From an uncultured Lachnospiraceae bacterium (lineage in GTDB: Bacteria; Bacillota; Clostridia; Lachnospirales; Lachnospiraceae): 12,089 nucleotides of DNA. The notes beneath the pieces are model-generated. The model was not told where the DNA came from. It saw only the letters and a program-made list of their open reading frames with translations, and ran no database searches. Made by a program: the position numbers and the translations under genes. Location of the stretch: NCBI GenBank assembly GCA_948438565.1, contig CAOJLW010000042.1, positions 1 through 12,089 on the forward strand. Reading direction: 5' to 3'. Shown one piece after another: positions 5,941 through 12,089 of this stretch; within the stretch, counting starts at the first letter, position 1; the number at the start of each line of letters is the position of its first letter.

Positions 5941-8900
5941 ATGAAAAGGATGATGAAACGATGGGGGGCATCCCTGCTGGCTGTGGCTGTAGCTGCGGGG
6001 ACGTTTACGGCCGGAGGATTTCCGGTTCTTGCAGACGTTGGTGGGACGCGTGCAGGGAATTTGGCCGACAATGGTACGGCTGCGCCCCAGGCATGGGGGG
6101 CGACGCCCAGTCCCAACCAATACGATTATCAAAAAGAAGAGTTGGCCGCATTTTGTCATTTTGGGCCGAATACATTTGAAGGAGTGGAATGGGGCGAACA
6201 CTATGGGGACAGACATCCGTCTGAAATTTTTCGCTTGCAGCATGATTTCGACGCGGATTCTATGGTGCGCGCTTTCCAGGAAGCCGGATTTAAAAAGCTG
6301 ATTGTAACGGCTAAGCATCATGACGGCTTTTGTATTTGGGCAAGCGACTATACCGACTATGATGTGGCGGAGGCCGGATATCAGGAAGGCGAAGGGGATG
6401 TGCTGGCGGACATTTCCGCAGCGTGTACCAAATACGATATGAATATGGGACTGTATTTGTCCCCATGGGATGTCCATGAACCGAGCTATGGATATTTTGA
6501 CAAAGACGGCAATTCGCTCTGCGGCTCGGACGGACAGCCCAAGGACGGGATGACCTGGGAGCAGGTAGAAGCGTTAGACGAATTGGATTATAATGAATAT
6601 TATAATAACCAGCTTGACGAGATTTTGGGAGATGACAAATACGGCAATGACGGACATTTCGTAGAGGTCTGGATGGACGGTGCAAAAGGGAGCGGATCCA
6701 GCGCGCAAAACTATGACTTTAATCGATGGTTTCATACCATTCAGAAACATGAGGGGATTCAGGCCGGATATCCGGACGACTGTCTGCTGTTTGGCGCAGA
6801 AGCTTATACGACGGTTCGTTGGATTGGAAATGAGAGTGGAATTGCCAATGAAGAGACCTGGTCAAAATCCAAGACCAATAAAGAAAACAATACGATAGAC
6901 AGCAATATGACTAACGGTACGACCAAAGGCTTTTTCGACGGGAATCAATGGACAGTCCCGGAAGCGGACGCGCGCATTACAAGCGGCTGGTTTTGGGGCA
7001 ACAGCAAAAAGACGCCAAAATCGTTAGACGAGCTTGCCGATATGTATTTTAATTCTGTGGGACACAATGCAACGCTTTTGTTGAATGTGCCTCCCAATAC
7101 GGAGGGGAAGATCGATCAGGAAATCTTAGAGCGTGTGGCTGAATTTGGACAGAACGTCAAAGACAGCTTTAAAAATAATCTGGCAAAGGAAGCCGAGGTA
7201 ACGGCGTCAGCGGTTCGGGGCAATGATATTGCGTTTGCGCCGGAAAATATCCTGGATGGTGACGACGCTACCTATTGGACCATGGACGACGGCGTGACGA
7301 CAGGGAGCCTGACATTGGATTTAGGGGAGACCAAGACGTTTGATTTGGTTACCATAGAAGAGGCAATCCAGCTTGGACAGCGGATTAGCGGATTTTCCGT
7401 GGAATATCAAAACGGAGACGGCGGCGAATGGAAAAAGTTTGCAGAAGGCACGACGATTGGAGCTAAACGGATTTGCAGAAACCGGCCGGTGAAAGCAAGC
7501 CGGATACGGATTCAAATTACCGGTTCCTATGCCGTGCCGTTGATTAGTGAAGTAGGCGTCTATAAAGCGACAGAAGATTTTGCGTTAGGCCAGGCAATTC
7601 CAGACGGACTGGATATGATCAGTGTCGCGGATACCGATATAAGCGATGGGAAAGGCTTTACCGTCTCTCAGGGATGGACTGTAGAGACGGCTGAAAATGC
7701 TCAGGCCGGGAGTGTTTTTTTGGGCGGAACAAGTATGTGGGCCCACGCAGGGAAAGAAGCGACGCTGACGTTTACAGGCAGTAAAGTTTGGTTGTATGGA
7801 ACGAAGGATTCAGGGCATGGAACGGCTGATATTTATATTGATGGCAGCAAGGTGGATTCGATTGATACCAGGGCAAATAACAGATCGACCGGTCAGATGA
7901 TATATGAATCTCCGGATTTAAACGATGGCTCCCATACGCTGCGACTGGTCAATACCGGGACAATCGGGTTGGACGCCGCAGTGGTTTTGGACAATGACGG
8001 AATAGGTATGTTACAATTTGAATCGAACGCTTTGGCAATGGAAGAAGATGCACAAGCGGAGATTACTGTGAAGCGTATCGGAGGCAGCAGCGGGGAAGTG
8101 ACGATAGACTATACGAACAATCCCGGTTCCGCATGGCAGGGACATTACGATGCGGATCTTCATGGGACGCTGACCTTTGGGGACGGAGAAACGGAAAAGA
8201 CGTTTACGGTCACGACGAAACGTTTTACCGAAGTAACCGGCGATCTGTTTTTTACGGTAGACTTAGAAAATGCTGGAGGAGGGGTTGTGTTAGGGTTTAT
8301 TCCTTCCATGAAGATTACAATCCGTGATTTGGATGATCCGTCGAGGATGCAGGAAGCAAAAGATCTTTTACAGGAATGTCAGGCGTTAGACTTCTCTTTG
8401 TATGTAGGCGAGGAGGTAGAGTCGGTAAAAGATCTGATGAAGAGTCTGGAGGAGTATCTTACACAAGAGGATCAGGCGCCGCGTAAAGAGCTTTTTGCGT
8501 TGGCTGCACAGTTAAAAACATTAAAAGAAAACTTAAAGCTCCGGGAAAATTACAGCGCAGAGGATCCGTTTGTGATGCCGGTCGGCAAAGAAATAAAGAC
8601 GCTGGAAGCAGAGCTGTTTACGTTAGACGCTTCCGGGGCGACAGATAGCAATAAATATGTACGGATAACGGATAATGAACAGGCAAGCAATAAAAAAGAA
8701 GTCAACTGGTTTGAAGAGGGCAATCGGATTATCCTTCCGTTTGTGGCGGAGAAAGCAGGCGTCTATCAGATGACGGCAACCTACCGTAGCGGCAGGGCTG
8801 CCGGGAATCCCAATGCATTTGAATGGAGCGGAACCAATGTTGCGTCTGGCAGTCAGGATGTACATAACAACGGGGATGCATCGACTTTTTGCACCGTAGC

Positions 8901-10332
8901 GTTAAATATCGAAGTGACCAAAGCCGGCGCCGGGGAATTGGTATTTACGGCGTCCAGGAAAGCCGGTCCGGTCATTGATAAATTTGTTATAGAATATCAG
9001 GATCAATCAGAGGATACGGTAGCGGTAACCGGGGTTCGTTTGGAACCGGACGCCTTGCTTTTAACGACCGATCATATATCTGATATCTTGTCCCCAGTAA
9101 TAGAGCCATCCAACGCGACCAATCAAAACGTAACCTATCAAAGCTCCGACGCGGATGTTGCAGAAGTGGATGAGAGCGGTCTGGTAACAGGGAAAAAGAG
9201 CGGCACGGCGCGCATTACGGTTACGACAGAGGACGGAGGAAAGACGGCAAGCTGTACGGTGACAGTAGAGCTGGCGGAAGAGCCAATTAGGGTGACGGGC
9301 GTAGCGTTAGATAAAGCTGCGATTACGCTTACGAATGAAAACCGGACAGAACGGCTGACGGCGTCGGTAGAGCCATCTAACGCGACCAATCAAAACGTAA
9401 CCTATCAAAGCTCCGACGCGGATGTTGCAGAAGTGGATGAGAGCGGTCTGGTAACAGGGAAAAAGAACGGCACGGCGCGCATAACGGTTACGACAGAGGA
9501 CGGAGGAAAGACGGCAAGCTGTACGATTACGGTAAGCTTTTCGGATTCGGCGGCAATACAGCAGCAGGAAGCGCTCCAAAAGCTGGATACGGCTGTTTTG
9601 GCAGCGGCAGCGACTGTTCAGGTCGGCCAGGGCAATTATACGAAAGAATCCTGGGAGGCGTTTTTGGATGCATACCAAAAAGCTGCAAACCGGTCGGGCA
9701 AGGAAACTGCGGAAGAATTAAATAGACTTCTGGGCAATTTGCAGCGTGCGCAAAGCGCGTTGGAACTGGTTCAGCAGCCGAACACACAGGTGACCGCGTT
9801 AAGCGCGCCTACAGGCGTAAAAGTTTCCAGTACAGCCAAAGGCGTCAAGGTGACTTTCCAGGCGGTGGCCAATGCTTCTTCTTATGAGATTTACCGTCAG
9901 TCCGGGACTGCCGCCGCCAAAAAGATTGCCGTGACGGCAAAAACATCTTATGTGGATGCAAAAGCGCCGGGAGGCAAAAAAGTGACCTATACCGTAGTGG
10001 CGGTTTCTTCCAATGCCGCTTATTCCAATAGTGCGGCCAGCGCGGGCGCAGGCGTTAAGCTGTTAAAAGCAGTTACGGGTTTGAAAGCGAAGGCCAAAAC
10101 AGGCGGCGTTTCCATTCGTTTTAAAACAGTAAAAGGCGCTAAGAGTTACATCATTTACCGTGCATCCAAGAAAGACGGCGTTTATAAAAAAATCAAAACG
10201 CTTTCCGCCAAGAAGCAAACATATTTTGATAAAAAAGCGAAAAAAGGCAAAAACTACTATAAAGTCATTGCGAAGAAAGGCAAGATATATAGCTCTGCGG
10301 GTAAGATTGCTTCCGTGTCTGTCAAAAAATAG
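5941..10332 (+). CDS. Secreted multidomain GH29 alpha-L-fucosidase (probably 1,3/1,4-type)
   Basis: The 1463-residue exported enzyme has a signal peptide (MKRMMKRWG, hydrophobic core 10-24, likely cut after VLA31). The GH29 catalytic domain spans about 55-412: HFGPNTF (73-79), VTAKHHDGF (122-130), VWMDGAKG (243-250) with probable nucleophile Asp246, and RWIGNESG (293-300) with probable acid/base Glu298; this pattern points to the GH29-B group acting on alpha-1,3/1,4-fucosides such as Lewis antigens. Then come an F5/8-type C (CBM32-like) domain (414-542), a beta domain probably of galactose-binding type (560-685), a Calx-beta-like domain (691-799), a helical FIVAR-like segment (800-870), a CBM6/35-like domain (875-1022), two Big2-like domains (1027-1108 and 1117-1199), a FIVAR domain (1205-1278) and two fibronectin-III-like domains (1284-1372 and 1373-1463), the last very Lys-rich. 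There is no LPXTG motif or C-terminal membrane anchor. Domain edges are estimates by eye. Start ATG follows AAGGAGG by 7 bases. Confidence 0.92.
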   Translation: MKRMMKRWGASLLAVAVAAGTFTAGGFPVLADVGGTRAGNLADNGTAAPQAWGATPSPNQYDYQKEELAAFCHFGPNTFEGVEWGEHYGDRHPSEIFRLQHDFDADSMVRAFQEAGFKKLIVTAKHHDGFCIWASDYTDYDVAEAGYQEGEGDVLADISAACTKYDMNMGLYLSPWDVHEPSYGYFDKDGNSLCGSDGQPKDGMTWEQVEALDELDYNEYYNNQLDEILGDDKYGNDGHFVEVWMDGAKGSGSSAQNYDFNRWFHTIQKHEGIQAGYPDDCLLFGAEAYTTVRWIGNESGIANEETWSKSKTNKENNTIDSNMTNGTTKGFFDGNQWTVPEADARITSGWFWGNSKKTPKSLDELADMYFNSVGHNATLLLNVPPNTEGKIDQEILERVAEFGQNVKDSFKNNLAKEAEVTASAVRGNDIAFAPENILDGDDATYWTMDDGVTTGSLTLDLGETKTFDLVTIEEAIQLGQRISGFSVEYQNGDGGEWKKFAEGTTIGAKRICRNRPVKASRIRIQITGSYAVPLISEVGVYKATEDFALGQAIPDGLDMISVADTDISDGKGFTVSQGWTVETAENAQAGSVFLGGTSMWAHAGKEATLTFTGSKVWLYGTKDSGHGTADIYIDGSKVDSIDTRANNRSTGQMIYESPDLNDGSHTLRLVNTGTIGLDAAVVLDNDGIGMLQFESNALAMEEDAQAEITVKRIGGSSGEVTIDYTNNPGSAWQGHYDADLHGTLTFGDGETEKTFTVTTKRFTEVTGDLFFTVDLENAGGGVVLGFIPSMKITIRDLDDPSRMQEAKDLLQECQALDFSLYVGEEVESVKDLMKSLEEYLTQEDQAPRKELFALAAQLKTLKENLKLRENYSAEDPFVMPVGKEIKTLEAELFTLDASGATDSNKYVRITDNEQASNKKEVNWFEEGNRIILPFVAEKAGVYQMTATYRSGRAAGNPNAFEWSGTNVASGSQDVHNNGDASTFCTVALNIEVTKAGAGELVFTASRKAGPVIDKFVIEYQDQSEDTVAVTGVRLEPDALLLTTDHISDILSPVIEPSNATNQNVTYQSSDADVAEVDESGLVTGKKSGTARITVTTEDGGKTASCTVTVELAEEPIRVTGVALDKAAITLTNENRTERLTASVEPSNATNQNVTYQSSDADVAEVDESGLVTGKKNGTARITVTTEDGGKTASCTITVSFSDSAAIQQQEALQKLDTAVLAAAATVQVGQGNYTKESWEAFLDAYQKAANRSGKETAEELNRLLGNLQRAQSALELVQQPNTQVTALSAPTGVKVSSTAKGVKVTFQAVANASSYEIYRQSGTAAAKKIAVTAKTSYVDAKAPGGKKVTYTVVAVSSNAAYSNSAASAGAGVKLLKAVTGLKAKAKTGGVSIRFKTVKGAKSYIIYRASKKDGVYKKIKTLSAKKQTYFDKKAKKGKNYYKVIAKKGKIYSSAGKIASVSVKK
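9101..9258 (+). repeat. Direct repeat copy 1 within the Big2-encoding part of the fucosidase
   Basis: This 158-bp segment recurs 267 bp (89 codons) downstream at 9368-9525 with 3 differences by direct comparison: C9111 to T, G to A in the AGC codon near 9200 (Ser to Asn), and T to A in an ATT codon near 9215 (silent). It encodes the second half of the first Big2-like domain, from EPSNATNQNV to GKTASCT. Confidence 0.93.
9368..9525 (+). repeat. Direct repeat copy 2 within the Big2-encoding part of the fucosidase
   Basis: Second copy of the 158-bp segment at 9101-9258, in the same frame. The DNA just outside both copies is clearly diverged although it encodes the matching half of each Big2 domain, so identity stops sharply at the copy edges. 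This suggests recent gene conversion or unequal recombination limited to this block. Confidence 0.93.
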
Positions 10333-10361
10333 AGGAAGGTCATCAGGAAAAGAGAGGTCAT

Positions 10362-11138
10362 ATGATCACAAGTACATCCAATCCCCGTGTAAAAGAATTA
10401 GTTTTATTGGGGAAAAAAGCAAAGGAACGAAAAACGCAGGGCGTGTTTTTGGCAGAAGGAATCAAAATGTTTTCGGAAGCGCCGCGGGAGTGGATCCGTC
10501 AGGTTTATGTGTCGGAGTCTTTTCTATGGGAGGAGGCCAATCAGGGCCTCCTCGCAGGCGTCGAATATGAGACGCTTGCGGATCATGTTTTTGAAGCCGC
10601 CAGCGGCACACAGTCCCCGCAGGGGATTTTGGCTGTTTTAAAACGTCCCAAATGGGATATGGAGGTCTTATGCAAGCAGACGAAAGGCCTCTACCTCTTT
10701 TTGGAAAAGATCCAAGATCCCGGCAATCTGGGTACGATTTTACGCACAGCGGAAAGCGCGGGGGTGACGGCTGTGATTGCCAGTCCGTCTACCGTAGATC
10801 TATATAATCCAAAGACTGTCCGTTCCACGATGGGGAGTATTTTTCGGATGCCGTTTTTTGTGCCGGAGGATTTTCCCGACGCTATCCGGCAGTTTCAGGC
10901 GGACGGCGTCAGATGCTATGCAGCCAGCCTGAAAGGAAGCGTCCCATACGACAGTTTGGATTACAGGCAAAAAAGCGCATTTTTGATTGGGAATGAAAGC
11001 CAGGGTCTTTCCGAAGCAATTACGCTGCTTGCGGACGCGCGTATTCATATTCCAATGGAGGGGCAGGCGGAATCTTTAAATGCCGCCGTGGCCGCAGCGA
11101 TTTTAATGTATGAAGCAAACAGGCAGAGAAGGGGATAA
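10362..11138 (+). CDS. TrmH/SpoU-family RNA 2'-O-methyltransferase
   Basis: The 258-residue SPOUT-fold enzyme is expected to transfer a methyl group from S-adenosylmethionine to a ribose 2'-OH of rRNA or tRNA. An N-terminal substrate-binding domain (NPRVKELVLLGKKAKERKTQG, FLAEGIK at 29-35) precedes the three SpoU motifs: motif 1 DPGNLGTILRTAESAG (119-134, with Asn122 and catalytic Arg128), motif 2 FLIGNESQGLS (207-217) and motif 3 IPMEGQAESLNAAVAAAI (230-247). The deep trefoil knot is built by motifs 2 and 3. Length fits the RlmB/YsgA-like branch. Start ATG 10362 follows AGAGAGGTC. The gene lies 29 bp after the fucosidase stop with no terminator between, and 3 bp before the next gene. The exact target nucleotide cannot be told from sequence. 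Confidence 0.93.
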   Translation: MITSTSNPRVKELVLLGKKAKERKTQGVFLAEGIKMFSEAPREWIRQVYVSESFLWEEANQGLLAGVEYETLADHVFEAASGTQSPQGILAVLKRPKWDMEVLCKQTKGLYLFLEKIQDPGNLGTILRTAESAGVTAVIASPSTVDLYNPKTVRSTMGSIFRMPFFVPEDFPDAIRQFQADGVRCYAASLKGSVPYDSLDYRQKSAFLIGNESQGLSEAITLLADARIHIPMEGQAESLNAAVAAAILMYEANRQRRG

Positions 11139-11141
11139 TAT

Positions 11142-11408
11142 ATGTTTCGGTTATGGGCAAAAGAGATAAAGGCCAATCGCTTGCTGCGGGATATCACGAT
11201 CGAGGACGCTTCGGACGATACCAGGACGCACAAGGTATTTCATGCGCTGGAGGAAGTCTGTTATGCGTTTGATCTGGCCAAACCGATTTGGCTTGACGCC
11301 AATGTCCAGGATTTTAAAAGAAATGCCAAAACCAGGTTTACGCAGGATCATTTTATAGAGAAAATTGCATTTGATTATTTGGAAGTACAGGTGATAGAAG
11401 AAGATTAA
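11142..11408 (+). CDS. Conserved-looking hypothetical protein (88 aa)
   Basis: This 88-residue cytoplasmic protein starts at ATG 11142, 3 bp after the methyltransferase stop, with GAAGGGGA upstream as ribosome binding site. Features seen are MFRLWAKEIKANRLLRD at the start, a SDDTRTHKVFHALEEVCYAFDLA helix region, PIWLDANVQDFKRNAKTRF, and an acidic end YLEVQVIEED. It has one cysteine and no signal or membrane segment. It resembles small proteins that I have the impression occur widely in Lachnospiraceae, but I know of no assigned function. The near-zero spacing suggests cotranscription and possible coupling with the RNA methyltransferase. Confidence 0.85.
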   Translation: MFRLWAKEIKANRLLRDITIEDASDDTRTHKVFHALEEVCYAFDLAKPIWLDANVQDFKRNAKTRFTQDHFIEKIAFDYLEVQVIEED

Positions 11409-11422
11409 GCGCAAGTATTAAG

Positions 11423-11455
11423 TTTTTCTGAAATTCCCAATATCAGGCAGAAAAA
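11423..11455 (+). promoter_or_regulatory. Inverted repeat overlapping the -35 region of the alarmone synthetase gene
   Basis: TTTTTCTG (11423-11430) and CAGAAAAA (11448-11455) form a perfect 8-bp inverted repeat with 17 bases between. The right half lies where the -35 contact of the promoter at 11468-11476 would be. It could be a regulator site; as a terminator for the upstream gene it lacks a T-run after the stem. Confidence 0.3.
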
Positions 11456-11467
11456 TATGGAAAGCTG

Positions 11468-11476
11468 TGTTATAAT
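11468..11476 (+). promoter_or_regulatory. Extended -10 sigma-A promoter of the alarmone synthetase gene
   Basis: TG-T-TATAAT (TG at 11468-11469, TATAAT at 11471-11476) is a perfect extended -10 element. No good -35 box is found at 16-18 bp, which is common for extended -10 promoters. Transcription would start near 11483, about 42 bases before the ATG. Confidence 0.6.
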
Positions 11477-11524
11477 ACAATCAATAAATACGATAGATTC
11501 AAAAACGTATGGAGGTTTTACAAG

Positions 11525-12089
11525 ATGGCACAGCAGCGTATGCATATGGATAGTATTGGGGAAGATGCGGACAGCTGGAAAACGGTGATGCTTATTTATA
11601 ACAGCGCCTTAAAGGAAGTAGGCACCAAGCTGGAAATCTTAAATGACGAATTTTTGCACGTACATCAGTATAACCCAATTGAATATATAAAGTCCAGGAT
11701 TAAGTCGCCGGAGAGCATTGTGAAAAAACTAAAGCGCAACGGTCATGAGAGCACGATTTCCAATATGACGGAATATGTCAATGATATTGCAGGCATCCGC
11801 ATTGTGTGTTCCTTTGCATCGGACATTTACCGGATGGCGGAGATGATTGGCAGGCAAAATGATCTGACGGTTGTCCATGTCAAAGATTATATTAAACATC
11901 CCAAGAAAAGCGGTTATAAAAGCTATCATATGCTGGTGACCATTCCCATCTTTTTTTCGGATCGTGTCGTGGACGCCAAAGTAGAGATACAGATCCGTAC
12001 GATTGCGATGGATTTTTGGGCCAGTCTGGAGCATAAGATCTATTATAAGTTTGAGGGAAAGGCTCCGGCTAATCTTCAGGCGGAGTTGA
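11525..12089 (+). CDS. RelQ/RelP-type small alarmone (p)ppGpp synthetase, 3' end outside window
   Basis: 188 residues are visible before the window ends; no stop is reached. The RelA/SpoT synthetase fold is clear: PIEYIKSRIKSPESIVKKL (51-69), DIAGIRIVC (87-95), HPKKSGYKSYH (125-135, GTP/ATP-site Tyr and Ser), VEIQIRT (153-159, with the catalytic Glu154) and MDFWASLEHKIYYK (162-175). There is no HD hydrolase domain before it and no room for one, so it is a stand-alone synthetase like Bacillus RelQ (YjbM) or RelP (YwaC), which form pppGpp/ppGpp from GTP or GDP plus ATP. Start ATG 11525 follows GGAGG (11511-11515) by 9 bases. It has its own promoter and probably belongs to a separate transcription unit. 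RelQ versus RelP cannot be decided without the C-terminus. Confidence 0.93.
   Translation, partial: MAQQRMHMDSIGEDADSWKTVMLIYNSALKEVGTKLEILNDEFLHVHQYNPIEYIKSRIKSPESIVKKLKRNGHESTISNMTEYVNDIAGIRIVCSFASDIYRMAEMIGRQNDLTVVHVKDYIKHPKKSGYKSYHMLVTIPIFFSDRVVDAKVEIQIRTIAMDFWASLEHKIYYKFEGKAPANLQAEL

Noticed and set aside
6311..6685. Minus-strand 124-codon frame opposite the fucosidase catalytic domain
   Set aside because: No motif and no start signal; it shadows a strongly identified GH29 domain.
9307..9787. Overlapping minus-strand frames opposite the Big2 and FIVAR region
   Set aside because: Composition mirrors the repeat-rich plus-strand coding sequence and no ribosome binding site or family match is seen.
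1..12089. CRISPR array, tRNA, rRNA, phage or transposase genes
   Set aside because: No regularly spaced short repeats, cloverleaf, rRNA sequence or mobile-element protein signature was found by reading both strands.

Overview
The window looks like chromosomal DNA of an endospore-forming member of the Clostridia, most probably a gut Lachnospiraceae. The reasons are a complete spoIIAA-spoIIAB-spoIIAC (sigma-F) operon, Gram-positive ribosome binding sites and sigma-A promoters, a large secreted mucin-type fucosidase, and several small proteins of a kind I associate with that family. The family assignment is inference; the spore-former assignment follows from the spoIIA genes.

Layout. (1) 1-823 is the 3' end of valS (valyl-tRNA synthetase). 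(2) 824-1047 is intergenic. It holds a perfect 15-bp inverted repeat around smaller hairpins, ending in a T-run, with a good sigma-A promoter buried in its left arm. (3) 1048-2693 holds a 45-residue protein and a zinc-ribbon/TPR single-pass membrane protein, closed by a strong intrinsic terminator at 2716-2753. (4) 2777-4278 is the spoIIA operon: anti-anti-sigma, anti-sigma kinase and sigma-F, tightly packed and partly overlapping. (5) 4281-5750 on the minus strand is nicotinate phosphoribosyltransferase (pncB), convergent with sigF and only 2 bp from it. (6) 5751-5940 is a 190-bp divergent regulatory region with back-to-back sigma-A promoters for pncB and the next gene, each followed by an inverted repeat just past the predicted transcription start. 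(7) 5941-10332 is a 1463-residue secreted multidomain GH29 alpha-L-fucosidase. (8) 10362-11408 holds a SpoU/TrmH-family RNA methyltransferase and an 88-residue protein of unknown function, close behind the fucosidase with no terminator seen between. (9) 11525 to the right edge is a RelQ/RelP-type small alarmone synthetase with its own extended -10 promoter, cut by the window end.

Most of the window is core gene content: translation, sporulation control, NAD salvage, RNA modification and stringent response. The accessory part is the fucosidase, which likely releases fucose from host or dietary glycans outside the cell. It carries two Big2-type modules sharing a nearly identical 158-bp DNA segment, a sign of recent duplication or gene conversion. 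I found no CRISPR array, tRNA, rRNA, phage gene or transposase. I do not see a clearly new multi-gene system. The least explained items are the structured repeat at 915-1013, the two-sided TPR membrane protein with its 45-residue neighbour, and the 88-residue unknown.
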